A stretch of 36,857 bases of DNA, from NCBI GenBank assembly GCA_003233455.1, contig QILQ01000021.1, forward strand, positions 1-36,857, given 5' to 3'. The translations under genes and the position numbers were made by a program. This document shows, piece by piece, positions 13,830 to 21,875 of the stretch (position 1 is the first letter of the stretch; every line of letters begins with the position of its first letter). The DNA is from Candidatus Zambryskiibacteriota bacterium. Its GTDB lineage: Bacteria > Patescibacteriota > Minisyncoccia > Phycocordibacterales > WO2-35-19. A model generated the notes under the pieces. It saw only the letters and a list, made by a program, of their open reading frames with translations, made no database searches and was not told the origin of the DNA.

Positions 13830-14298
13830 GGAATTACAAAACGAAAGTATAATTTCGTCAAGTTTGGTAATTGCACAGTCTGAATCCTTAGAGGAAAATC
13901 CGCCAGTTGGCGGAAACTGTTATAAATTTTTTCGTTTTGAAAATTATTAAAATTCTCAAGATTTTGATAATTAAGAATAGTAGAACCAATCAAATCACGG
14001 CGGTCACGTAAAATTTGTTAACGCAAATCATGTGATGAAGTTGACTTATATCGGTGAAATCCAATTTGGACAACACCGAGGGAAGTTTTGTTTTGTAAGA
14101 GGAGGAGGACTATAGTAAGGGCACACTTTAATTAGTGTGTAATGAGCCAGAGTAATTCTGGGTATGCTCTCCTAGGGTAATCCTACTCCTCATTCTCTTA
14201 CAAAACAAAACACCCGTAGAGACTAAACGTCAACTATTCCAAATGAAAGTTTGGAAGAAAGTTATAGTCCATTGCCACAAGTAATTGTGGGTAACAAG
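13830..14298 (+). ncRNA. group I intron 5 at 23S position 2593 (469 nt, no ORF)
   Basis: The 5' exon ends GACCGT (13829). The guide GCGGTC (14000-14005) pairs with it with G.U at the splice site. The intron ends G at 14298 before CGTGAGACAGG. Core: GACAACACCGAGGGAAG (Q region), CCGTAGAGACTAAACG (R), AAGTTATAGTCC (S, 14259-14270). Between Q and R is a long hairpin (TTTTGTTTTGTAAGAG... with ...CTCTTACAAAACAAAA), where the two ORF-bearing introns hold their endonuclease. About 170 nt separate the splice site from the guide, an unusually long P1 extension. 2593 is the I-CreI intron site in algal chloroplasts. Confidence 0.88.
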
Positions 14299-14698
14299 CG
14301 TGAGACAGGTTGGTCTCCTATCTACTGTAGGCGTTGATTCTTGAGGGGATTTGATTCTAGTACGAGAGGACCGAATTGAACTGACCTCTGGTCTGCCTGC
14401 TGTTCTGCCAAGAGCATCGCAGGGTAGCTAAGTCGGGAATGGATAACCTCTGAAAGCATATAAGAGGGAAGCCAACCCCAAGATTAGGAATCGTTAAGGA
14501 TCGTGAGAGATGATCACGTTGATAGGCGCTAGGTGTAAGTACAGTAATGTATTAAGCCGAGGCGTACTAATTTCCGATCTTATTAGGAAATTCGGAAATC
14601 CACACATTTAATTTCATTTTGAAAATTTTTATTTCAAATACTTTTATCCTGCCTTATGGGACTATCTTAATTAGATTGTTCTTTAGATTGAATATTTA

Positions 14699-14809
14699 GT
14701 TCTGGTGATTTGTCGCAGAGGTCACACCCGTTCTCATTCCGAACACGGAAGTTAAGCTCTGTTGAGGCGATGATACTCTTTCAGGGGAAAGTAGCTAGTC
14801 GCCAGAACT
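14699..14809 (+). rRNA. rrf: 5S ribosomal RNA
   Basis: GTTCTGGTGA at the 5' end pairs with TCGCCAGAAC at the 3' end (helix I). Internal CACACCCGTTCTCATTCCGAACACGG is the canonical 5S helix II-III signature, followed by GAAGTTAAGCTC and the loop E/helix IV region. It lies ~90 nt after the 23S end, consistent with cotranscription. Ends +/-2 nt. Confidence 0.93.
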
Positions 14810-14857
14810 AAGTTTTTAATTATAAAATATTTTACTAATTTTTAATTTTAAGGAAAT

Positions 14858-14888
14858 GTTGCCACCATCACGTCAGGATGGTGGCAAC
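14858..14888. terminator. hairpin between 5S rRNA and convergent small gene
   Basis: GTTGCCACCAT (14858-14868), 9-nt loop, ATGGTGGCAAC (14878-14888): a perfect 11-bp G+C-rich stem directly after the minus-strand gene's stop and ~50 nt after 5S. It lacks a good T-run on either strand, so it is a probable shared terminator or a repeat. Confidence 0.5.
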
Positions 14889-14897
14889 AGGTTGGCC

Positions 14898-15062
14898 CTA
14901 ATTGCATAGGGCTTTGCCAATTTGTATGCCGAGACCGAGAGTTACGGCAAGAACAAAAACAGCAAGCTCTACATAAATCACCTTAATAGAGTGGCGGATG
15001 CTGTTGCAGTCGGCGGTAATTCTTTCCGCAAGTTCTACAAACTCACGACGTGGGAGTAACAT
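14898..15062 (-). CDS. 54-aa single-TM protein with strong Shine-Dalgarno
   Basis: ATG at 15060-15062, TAG at 14898-14900. N-terminal amphipathic, charged half (MLLPRREFVELAERITADCN), then one membrane segment (about 28-48: VIYVELAVFVLAVTLGLGIQ) and a short tail (GKALCN). Upstream is GGAGGTGG, 4 nt from the ATG, the clearest Shine-Dalgarno in the window, and an extended -10 (TG-A-TATAAT, hexamer on plus 15081-15086). Codon third positions are visibly richer in G/C than in neighbours. It is not recognised; it may be foreign or highly expressed. Confidence 0.7.
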   Translation of the reverse strand: MLLPRREFVELAERITADCNSIRHSIKVIYVELAVFVLAVTLGLGIQIGKALCN

Positions 15063-15080
15063 GATTCCACCTCCATTACA

Positions 15081-15089
15081 ATTATATCA
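15081..15089 (-). promoter_or_regulatory. extended -10 promoter for the 54-aa protein
   Basis: On the minus strand, TG-A-TATAAT (hexamer at plus 15081-15086, TG at 15088-15089) lies 18 nt before the ATG, leaving room for the GGAGGTGG ribosome-binding site. Confidence 0.5.
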
Positions 15090-15125
15090 TATCTAATTTA
15101 CCTTTATACTTTATACATAATACTT

Positions 15126-15131
15126 TATACT
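15126..15131 (+). promoter_or_regulatory. -10 hexamer 6 nt before the vWA gene start
   Basis: TATACT, then ATTTAT, then the ATG at 15138. Two further near-copies of ...TTTATACTTTATAC... lie just upstream (15104-15125), a short direct repeat that may give alternative starts. Predicts a leaderless mRNA. Confidence 0.5.
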
Positions 15132-15137
15132 ATTTAT

Positions 15138-16541
15138 ATGAGCAACTGGGCATCTCGCAGAAAAAGCATTTATCTGGGGGTGATGGTTTTAATACTATCA
15201 ACTATCTCTTTTGCTATCTTTTGGAAATTTTGGTATCAGGCTCCATCTTGTTTTGATAAAGTAAAAAATGGAGATGAAAACGGTGTTGATTGTGGAGGTT
15301 CATGTTCCCTTATATGTGACAGCAGTGTTATCAAACCGATTGTTAAGTGGGACCCTCAATTATTTGAAGTTTTGCCGGGAGTTTGGAGTGCTCTTGTTTA
15401 TGTGGAAAATGCGAATCTGAATGTGGATGCCACTTACGCGCCTTACACCTTTACCATCTACGATAAAAATAATAAAATTTTGGAAGAAAGAAAAGGAGCT
15501 ACCATCTTGCCAAAAAACAAAACAGTCGGTATTTTTGAAGGTTCAATTAGAATCAAAGATAAAACCAAACCGCGACGAGCAGTATTTGAGCTTAGCGATA
15601 ATATAGTTTGGAAAAAAGATAATAAAGTGGGAAAAGACATAACGGTAACTCATAGTCCACTTTTAAATTTGGCAAGCACTCCCAGAGTAAAAGCTAATAT
15701 TAAAAATAATAGTACTGAAAATATCAAAAATATTGAATTGGTAATCGCCATTTTTGACGGGTCTGATAATGTCATCGCCGCTTCTAGGACATTTGTGGAA
15801 GATCTGAAACAAAATGAAAATACCAATGTGATTTTCACTTGGCCAAAATCTTTTAATCTCGGTTCTAAAGTATGCCAGTCGCCTTCGGATGTGGCGTTAC
15901 TTTTAGATAGATCTGGTTCAATGGCCTCTCTTGCCACTAAACCGCCTGAGCCTCTTTTCGCCGCTAAAGAGGCGGCTAATTTTTTTGTAGAACAACTGAC
16001 TCCCAAAGATAAAGTCAGCCTTGTTTCTTTCGCTGCCAAAGCCGAAAATCCGATAGATTTAAACCTTACTAATAATTTTAATTCTGCCAGCCAAGCCATT
16101 AAAACTGTAAATATTGAACAAGGAGGCGTTCAATATACTAATATTTTTGACGCTATCCATAGTGCTTGGCAAGAATTAATTTCCGCCAGAGCTAAAGATA
16201 AATCTTCAAAAATAATTATACTTCTAACCGATGGTAGAGCCAATAATCCTAAAAACCCGAAAGGAGATACCGAAGCAGACGATATAAAATATGCGGAAAG
16301 TAAAGCCATTAAAGAGGCTTTGAACGCCAAAAAAGATGGTATTGTTATTTACACTATAGGTCTGGGTGACAAAATTAATGAATCTTTTTTGAAAACTATC
16401 GCTTCTAAAGAGAATAATTATTTTTTCGCTCCATCTGCTCTCAACTTGAAAACTATTTATAAAAATATATCATCTAATATTTGCAAAGAAATTCCTGCTA
16501 GGATAGAAATAAACTACAAAATATTTGGTTCTTCAATTTAA
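15138..16541 (+). CDS. membrane-anchored von Willebrand factor A domain protein with DCGG cysteine motif
   Basis: 467 residues. One N-terminal TM (about 10-29). Directly outside it is the cysteine motif SCFDKVKNGDENGVDCGGSC...C (C38, C52, C56, C60), common in CPR surface proteins. Residues ~65-240 form a beta-rich region. The vWA domain is ~250-450 with a MIDAS DRSGS (D257, S259, S261) and DGRANNP near 365. The C-terminus ends without a second TM. vWA domains bind metal-dependent protein ligands, so this is probably a surface adhesion or assembly protein. Its end is 1 nt from the rodA ATG, so the two are likely cotranscribed. Confidence 0.8.
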   Translation: MSNWASRRKSIYLGVMVLILSTISFAIFWKFWYQAPSCFDKVKNGDENGVDCGGSCSLICDSSVIKPIVKWDPQLFEVLPGVWSALVYVENANLNVDATYAPYTFTIYDKNNKILEERKGATILPKNKTVGIFEGSIRIKDKTKPRRAVFELSDNIVWKKDNKVGKDITVTHSPLLNLASTPRVKANIKNNSTENIKNIELVIAIFDGSDNVIAASRTFVEDLKQNENTNVIFTWPKSFNLGSKVCQSPSDVALLLDRSGSMASLATKPPEPLFAAKEAANFFVEQLTPKDKVSLVSFAAKAENPIDLNLTNNFNSASQAIKTVNIEQGGVQYTNIFDAIHSAWQELISARAKDKSSKIIILLTDGRANNPKNPKGDTEADDIKYAESKAIKEALNAKKDGIVIYTIGLGDKINESFLKTIASKENNYFFAPSALNLKTIYKNISSNICKEIPARIEINYKIFGSSI

Positions 16542-16542
16542 A

Positions 16543-17679
16543 ATGATTAGAGCTTTCTTTAAAAAAATTGATTATTCATTTGATTGGTTGCTTTTCGGAG
16601 CGATATTTTTTATAGCGGTAGCCGGTATTTTGACTATGAACTCTTTTGCTGATGAAGGAGTTTTATTTATAAGGCAAATTATATGGTTAATTATTTCAAT
16701 TTTTGCCTTATTTACAGCCAGTCTTATTGATTGGAGCTTTTTACGCCGAAGCGGTGTTATCTTAACTCTTTTTATTATTTCTTGTTTTGTATTGTTATAC
16801 TTGTTTATTGCTGGGTCTGTTTTTAAAGGAGCTCAGAGTTGGTTTGATTTTGGTGCTTTCGCTTTTCAACCTGTTGATTTTGTTAAAATAGTTTTAATTA
16901 TTATTCTAGCCAAATATTTTTCCAGAAGACATATAGAAATTGCCAATATCAGACATATTTTAATCTCCGGATTTTATACTTTTATACTTTTTGTTTTGGT
17001 TTTGCTACAACCTGATTTTGGTTCGGCTATAATAATATTTTTTATATGGTTGGCTATGGTTTTAGTTTCCGGCATATCAAAAAAACATTTATTGGCGGTG
17101 TTTTTTTCCGGACTTATAGTTTTTGGCGGATTGTGGTTTTTTGTTTTTAAAGACTATCAAAAGACTAGAATTTTTTCTTTCATCAATCCTCTAACTGACC
17201 TTTCCGGTGCCGGTTATAATGCTTATCAATCTACTATTGCGGTGGGTTCTGGAGAAATTTTAGGCAAGGGAGTCGGTCTCGGTAGCCAATCAAAGTTAAA
17301 ATTTTTACCTGAATATGAGACAGATTTTATCTTTGCCGCTTTTGCGGAAGAGTGGGGTTTTGTCGGAGTGCTTGTTCTTTTTGGCTTGTATGGAATAGTT
17401 TTTTGGAGGATTATAGATATATCAAAAAAAGGGGCCACTAATTTTGAAACTTTATATGGTTTGGGATTGGCTTCAATATTTCTTACTCATTTTATTATTC
17501 ATGTTGGTATGAATATTGGTCTTTTGCCGGTTACCGGTATCACTATGCCTTTTATGAGTTATGGTGGAAGCCATTTATTAGCGGAATTTTTGGGTATTGG
17601 TATTCTTTTGGGTCAACGTTCTTATTCCAGAGTTACCAATAAGGAAAATATTAAAAATGAAATTATTGGTATAGCTTGA
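16543..17679 (+). CDS. rodA: rod-shape-determining peptidoglycan polymerase RodA/FtsW family
   Basis: 378 residues from the ATG at 16543 (an upstream in-frame GTG/ATG would overlap the vWA gene; the start immediately before MIRAFFKKIDYSFDW fits family N-termini). About ten hydrophobic helices. SEDS signatures: LLQPDFGSA (LQPDxG), FLPEYETDFIFAAFAEEWGFVG (the catalytic-region PExxTDFIF..EE.G), and the C-terminal GITMPFMSYGGSHLL. It polymerises lipid II glycan strands in the membrane. No partner PBP2 gene is next to it. Its 3' end overlaps the convergent glycosyltransferase by 17 bp. Confidence 0.92.
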   Translation: MIRAFFKKIDYSFDWLLFGAIFFIAVAGILTMNSFADEGVLFIRQIIWLIISIFALFTASLIDWSFLRRSGVILTLFIISCFVLLYLFIAGSVFKGAQSWFDFGAFAFQPVDFVKIVLIIILAKYFSRRHIEIANIRHILISGFYTFILFVLVLLQPDFGSAIIIFFIWLAMVLVSGISKKHLLAVFFSGLIVFGGLWFFVFKDYQKTRIFSFINPLTDLSGAGYNAYQSTIAVGSGEILGKGVGLGSQSKLKFLPEYETDFIFAAFAEEWGFVGVLVLFGLYGIVFWRIIDISKKGATNFETLYGLGLASIFLTHFIIHVGMNIGLLPVTGITMPFMSYGGSHLLAEFLGIGILLGQRSYSRVTNKENIKNEIIGIA

Positions 17680-18820
17680 TAGTTTCTTTTAACATTTTTT
17701 TCAAAGAAAAAAATCTGGAAACTGTATTTTTTATTTTTCTGCCAAATTCTTCTTGTTTATCTTTATGATCTAAAAGATACAAAATCGCTTCGGCTATTTC
17801 TTTCGGATTTTGAGGAGGGACTAAAATGCCATTTTGCATATCATTTATTATTTCCGGTATGCCACCAACATTGGTCGCGATAATAGGCATTCCTGCCACG
17901 CCGGCTTCAAGTATGGCGTAAGGAAAAGCTTCGGTGCGAGAAGGCAATAAAAATATATTGTTAGCTGATAAAAGTTTTTTAACATCAGGTATAAAACCAA
18001 GCAATTTGATTATTCTTGAAATACCCATATTTGTAGCCATTTTTTCAAGATTTTCTCTTTCTTCGCCAGCACCGACAATATAATAAATTATTTTATTTTG
18101 TATTTCTTTTGGCAAAAGTGATATGGCTTGAAAGGCGATATCAATCCCTTTATTTTTATGAAGTTCGGCAATGGAAAAAATTATTGTTTTATTTTTTCCT
18201 TTTAATAATTTATTATCTGTTGGTGAGCTGATTAAATCAGACAAAGCGATACCATTGTAAATAACTTTTATTTTATTTTTTATAAAAGGAAAAATTTTCA
18301 TATCTTTTTTAGCTTTTTTTGATACGGCAATTGTTTGGTCGCAAATGAGAATAGTTAAATAATGAGCCAAATAATATATTAACTTAGAAAAAGTAGCCCT
18401 ATCTTTTTCATTAAAAGCCCAACCATGAACGGTAAATATAAAATGGATTTTGAATTTTGAATTTTGAATTATGAAAAAGAATTTAAAATATAAAGAAGCT
18501 AGAGTTCCTAAAAAACCGATTTTAGAAGAATTTAAATGAACCATATTTGGCTTTTCTTCCTTTATTATTTTTATCAAATTTTTAAGAACCTTAAAATCAT
18601 TGGCGAAATTTATTTCTCTACCTAAATTTCCAATCTTTATAACTCTAACTCCTTTTTCATTTAAAAGACGCTGAAGAGTGTCTCCGTCTTGGTCACCACA
18701 GGTTACCACTGTCTCAAATTTATCTTTTGGCAAACCTGTTGCCAAATCATAAACATATCTCTGGGCTCCTTTGGTTATTACATATAGAATTTTCTTTTTT
18801 TGTGAATTATTTATTGACAT
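17663..18820 (-). CDS. GT4 family glycosyltransferase
   Basis: 385 residues, GT-B fold. N-terminal acceptor domain (KKILYVITKGAQRYVYDLATGL; HLNSSKIGFLGTLAS; VHGWAF). C-terminal donor domain (IFSIAELHKNKGIDIAFQAI, IVGAGEERENLE, LLGFIPDVKKLL). The catalytic EX7E appears as EAFPYAILEA, then GMPIIATNVGGIPEII. It is typical of cytoplasmic-face glycan assembly. It contains a heptamer tandem repeat in frame (18447-18470, encoding SKFKI-type residues). A TATAAC element (plus 18834-18839) lies 13 nt before the ATG. Convergent with rodA. Confidence 0.87.
   Translation of the reverse strand: MSINNSQKKKILYVITKGAQRYVYDLATGLPKDKFETVVTCGDQDGDTLQRLLNEKGVRVIKIGNLGREINFANDFKVLKNLIKIIKEEKPNMVHLNSSKIGFLGTLASLYFKFFFIIQNSKFKIHFIFTVHGWAFNEKDRATFSKLIYYLAHYLTILICDQTIAVSKKAKKDMKIFPFIKNKIKVIYNGIALSDLISSPTDNKLLKGKNKTIIFSIAELHKNKGIDIAFQAISLLPKEIQNKIIYYIVGAGEERENLEKMATNMGISRIIKLLGFIPDVKKLLSANNIFLLPSRTEAFPYAILEAGVAGMPIIATNVGGIPEIINDMQNGILVPPQNPKEIAEAILYLLDHKDKQEEFGRKIKNTVSRFFSLKKMLKETIKLYQ
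18447..18470. repeat. heptanucleotide tandem repeat in a GT4 gene
   Basis: ATTTTGA repeated 3.4 times. As 7 is not a multiple of 3, each repeat shifts the codon register; three units encode seven residues (KIQNSKF-like). Similar heptamers occur at 26724-26751 and 8799-8817. Confidence 0.75.
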
Positions 18821-18887
18821 AAAATTTGAATTTGTTATACTCGTATCTACAAGTGCCTTCGGGCTTGCCCCTGCAAAGGGGAGACAA

Positions 18888-18934
18888 GAATCATAAAAGT
18901 CGTCAGAAAAGTTTTCTGACGGCTTTTATGATTC
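18888..18934. repeat. 47-bp near-perfect palindrome
   Basis: Arms of 23 bp (GAATCATAAAAG, T, CGTCAGAAAA and complement) around G18911, with a single T/G opposition at 18900/18922. There is no T-run. It lies between two divergent genes, so it is not a terminator for either; a REP-like element or cruciform is more likely. Confidence 0.7.
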
Positions 18935-19114
18935 TATTAAAAACTCTTTCATAATTCTCTGGTGTGATATAACTTATTTTTGTTATCATTATGAATTATT
19001 TTTTTATTTTTGTTCCAACTGTCAAAATCCTTTTTCATTATGAGCATTCTCTCACAATTTGACTTAAAAATCAATATGTGATTAAATTCGGATGAAAGTT
19101 TAAAGTAAATCCAC

Positions 19115-19120
19115 TATAAT
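19115..19120 (+). promoter_or_regulatory. -10 hexamer 7 nt before the sugar transferase start
   Basis: TATAAT, CTAATCA, ATG at 19128. Predicts a leaderless or near-leaderless transcript. Confidence 0.5.
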
Positions 19121-19127
19121 CTAATCA

Positions 19128-20471
19128 ATGATTTTATCGCGTAAAAAAGAGGCTCTTATATTGTTTTTAGGAGATATACTACTTCTGTATTTATCTCTTT
19201 ATTTAATGCTCGCTTTTAGATATTTGGAATGGCCGACAGACAAAAATTTAGGACTTCATTTTTGGCCCTTTACCATAATAATCAGTGTCTGGCTTTTAGT
19301 ATTTTTTATTGCCGGACTTTATGAAAAACATACTCTAATATTAAAAAGCCGTCTACCAAGTATGGTTCTAAATGCTCAAATAGCAAACAGTTTTATTGCT
19401 GTCCTCTTTTTTTATTTTATCCCTTATTTTGGAATTGCTCCAAAAACCAATCTTTTTATATTTTTAGTAATTTCATCGGTCTTCGTTCTTCTGTGGAGAA
19501 TATATGGTGATAGGATTTTTCATCCTTCAGTAAAACAAAAAGGGATTATTGTAGGAAGTGGTCTGGAAATGAAAGAGCTCATTGAAGAAGTAAATAATAA
19601 TCCTAGATACGGGTTAGAGTTTGTTTCTTCTGTAGATCTTGATGATATTGAAGAAATGGATTTTCAGGAGGAAATACTTTCAAGAATTTATTCTGAAGAT
19701 ATTCAAATTATCGCTATTGACCTTAAAAACGAAAAAGTAGAACCAATATTACCGCATTTATATAATCTTATTTTTTCTAGAGTGAAATTCATAGATATGT
19801 ATAAAATTTATGAAGATATTTTTAATTCAGTGCCGTTATCCTTAGTTCGCTATAATTGGTTTTTGGAAAATATTTCAACTGAATCCAGAGTAACTTATGA
19901 TACTTTAAAACGAATAATGGATATAATCCTATCTTTTGTTATAGGTGTAATTTCTTTGATTATTTATCCGTTTGTAGCTTTGGCTATAAAAATAGATGAT
20001 GGAGGAAAGATTTTCTTTTATCAAGAAAGAGTGGGTAAAAATAATAAAATAATAAAAATATGGAAATTTAGAAGTATGTCGGAGCAGAACGGAGATACCG
20101 AACACAATGAAATGAAAATAACTAAAGTTGGAAAAATAATACGAAAATTAAGAATAGATGAATTGCCTCAATTATGGACTGTTTTAAATGGGGGAGTATC
20201 AATGATTGGTCCCAGACCGGAAATACCTTCTTTGGTAAAACATTATGAAGATAAAATTTCTTACTATAATATTCGCCACTTGATAAAACCCGGTCTTTCC
20301 GGTTGGGCACAACTCTATCATACCGATCCGCCCAAAGTGAGTGCGGATGATGAAAAAACTCGTCGTAAACTTTCGTATGACCTTTATTATATTAAAAATC
20401 GTTCTTTTATACTTGATTTAAAAATAGCCCTCAAGACAATCAAGATTCTTTTATCTAAAAGTGGCATCTAA
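19128..20471 (+). CDS. polyprenyl-phosphate sugar-1-phosphate transferase (WcaJ/PglC-like)
   Basis: 447 residues. The N-terminal half has four TM segments (about 8-110), a Rossmann-like region (KGIIVGSGLEMKELIEEV, ~140-230), then the catalytic bacterial sugar transferase domain (~255-447). Its hallmarks are LKRIMDIILSF, FFYQERVGKN, IKIWKFRSM, LRIDELPQLWTVLNGGVSMIGPRPE and the closing PGLSGWAQL. It moves a sugar-1-phosphate from a nucleotide sugar to undecaprenyl phosphate, the first step of a surface glycan. It therefore plausibly initiates the glycan built by the glycosyltransferases around 17.7-18.8 and 26-36 kb. Confidence 0.9.
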   Translation: MILSRKKEALILFLGDILLLYLSLYLMLAFRYLEWPTDKNLGLHFWPFTIIISVWLLVFFIAGLYEKHTLILKSRLPSMVLNAQIANSFIAVLFFYFIPYFGIAPKTNLFIFLVISSVFVLLWRIYGDRIFHPSVKQKGIIVGSGLEMKELIEEVNNNPRYGLEFVSSVDLDDIEEMDFQEEILSRIYSEDIQIIAIDLKNEKVEPILPHLYNLIFSRVKFIDMYKIYEDIFNSVPLSLVRYNWFLENISTESRVTYDTLKRIMDIILSFVIGVISLIIYPFVALAIKIDDGGKIFFYQERVGKNNKIIKIWKFRSMSEQNGDTEHNEMKITKVGKIIRKLRIDELPQLWTVLNGGVSMIGPRPEIPSLVKHYEDKISYYNIRHLIKPGLSGWAQLYHTDPPKVSADDEKTRRKLSYDLYYIKNRSFILDLKIALKTIKILLSKSGI

Positions 20472-20475
20472 AATT

Positions 20476-20493
20476 CTAAGGCCTCCCCTTAGG
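20476..20493. repeat. partial family C element
   Basis: CTAAGG, CCTCC, CCTTAG hairpin; AAGGCCTCCCCTTAGGAAAT matches the distal half of the element in 23S expansion hairpin 3 (AAGGTCTCCCCTT) plus its AAATT spacer. Lies directly after the sugar transferase stop codon. Confidence 0.45.
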
Positions 20494-20521
20494 AAATTGG
20501 TTGTGTTTATTTTTGATTTCG

Positions 20522-20527
20522 TATAAT
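20522..20527 (+). promoter_or_regulatory. -10 hexamer upstream of secD
   Basis: TATAAT ends 11 nt before the ATG at 20539; the predicted leader is about 4-5 nt. No Shine-Dalgarno. Confidence 0.45.
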
Positions 20528-20538
20528 ATACATTTTAT

Positions 20539-21870
20539 ATGGCTAGATATAGATTTTGGGCAATAATAATTATTGTGGCGGCGATAGCGGTCGGTTTTTT
20601 TGTTTGGAATAGTCAAAAAAATCCTAATTCAAATTATAGATTCAAACTAGGACTTGATCTTTCTAGCGGTTCTCATTTGGTTTATAAAGCTGATATTTCT
20701 AAAATTAATAGCACTGAAGTTTCTTCCGCTATGCAGTCTCTGCGGGATGTGATAGAAAGACGCATCAATCTTTTCGGAGTATCGGAACCAATCGTCCAAG
20801 TGGAGGAAGGCGGTATATTTGGAAATAGCAAAGAACAAAGATTGATAGTTGAGTTGCCTGGGGTGACAGATGTAAAGGAAGCTGTCAAAAAAATAGGACA
20901 AACTCCGACTCTGGAATTCAAACTTTTATCCAAAGAAGCTCAAAATAAAATAAATGCGGAAGGAGATGCTCAAAATACTCTAAATGCTCCAAATATGTTT
21001 TCCGATACCGGTTTAACAGGTAGAATGCTTCAAAAAGCTAGTATTCAATTTGATCAAAATCTCGGCAACAAACCAATTATCGGTTTGAAATTTAATAAAG
21101 AAGGATCAAACCTTTTCGCTAAAATTACCAAAGAAAATGTTGGGGATGTTTTGGGTATTTTTCTGGATGGCAAACTTATAGAGGCACCTTCTATTAGAGA
21201 AGAAATAACAGGTGGTCAAGCGGTTATTACTGGAGATTTTACTCCAGAGGAAGCTAAACAAGTAGTTCGCGATCTAAACTATGGAGCTTTGCCAATGCCT
21301 ATATCTCTTTTAAGCACAGAAACCATTGGAGCCACTTTGAGTAGCAGAGCAATCAATGCTGGTGTTAAAGCCGGTTTCTACGCTTTTTTTGTGGTCGCTC
21401 TTTTTCTAATTGCTTGGTATCGTTTTCAGGGCTTTGTGGCTGTTTTGGCTTTGGTTATTTATACTATTATAAATCTCGCTTTGTTTAAGTTAATACCGGT
21501 TACTTTGACAGCTGCTGGTATAGCTGGTTTTATCCTCTCTATCGGTATGGCAGTGGATGCCAATATCCTAATTTTTGAAAGAACTAAAGAAGAATTGAAA
21601 AGAGGTAAAAATAAATATGATGCTTTGAAAGAAGGTTTCCATCGAGCTTGGAGTTCTATTCGCGATTCAAATCTTTCAAGTATTATCACGGCTATTATCT
21701 TGTATTATTTCGCTTCTACGCCAGTTATCAAAGGTTTTGCTTTGGTGTTTTTGATTGGCGTTTTAGTTTCAATGTTTTCCGCTGTTACTGCTTCTCGCAC
21801 TATTTTGTTCGCTATTAGCAAAGATAATCTCGTTTCATCTTCTTCTCAAAAAGAAGAGGAAAGAAAATAA
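20539..21870 (+). CDS. secD: protein translocase subunit SecD
   Basis: 443 residues. TM1 (about 5-23), periplasmic P1 region (FKLGLDLSSGSHLVYKAD, ERRINLFGVSEPIVQVEE, RLIVELPGV), GGQAVITGDFTPEEAKQVVRDLNYGALPMPI before TM2, then five more TMs. The conserved IGMAVDANILIFERTKEELKRGK (proton-relay Asp in D-x-N) is present. SecD works with SecF to pull preproteins out of SecYEG using the proton gradient. It is somewhat shorter than E. coli SecD, as is usual for CPR. secF follows after 5 nt. Confidence 0.95.
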   Translation: MARYRFWAIIIIVAAIAVGFFVWNSQKNPNSNYRFKLGLDLSSGSHLVYKADISKINSTEVSSAMQSLRDVIERRINLFGVSEPIVQVEEGGIFGNSKEQRLIVELPGVTDVKEAVKKIGQTPTLEFKLLSKEAQNKINAEGDAQNTLNAPNMFSDTGLTGRMLQKASIQFDQNLGNKPIIGLKFNKEGSNLFAKITKENVGDVLGIFLDGKLIEAPSIREEITGGQAVITGDFTPEEAKQVVRDLNYGALPMPISLLSTETIGATLSSRAINAGVKAGFYAFFVVALFLIAWYRFQGFVAVLALVIYTIINLALFKLIPVTLTAAGIAGFILSIGMAVDANILIFERTKEELKRGKNKYDALKEGFHRAWSSIRDSNLSSIITAIILYYFASTPVIKGFALVFLIGVLVSMFSAVTASRTILFAISKDNLVSSSSQKEEERK

Positions 21871-21875
21871 AAACT

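Larger units (their letters stand above)
18821..19127. other. divergent intergenic region with hairpins
   Basis: Gap between divergent glycosyltransferase genes. It holds: the minus-strand -10 at 18834-18839; CAAG...GGGCTTG and CTTG-CCCCT/AGGGG-CAAG hairpins at ~18849-18887 (the latter resembling family C); the long palindrome at 18888-18934; then AT-rich DNA to the -10 TATAAT at 19115-19120. There is no coding potential beyond a 23-codon frame at ~18990. Confidence 0.6.
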
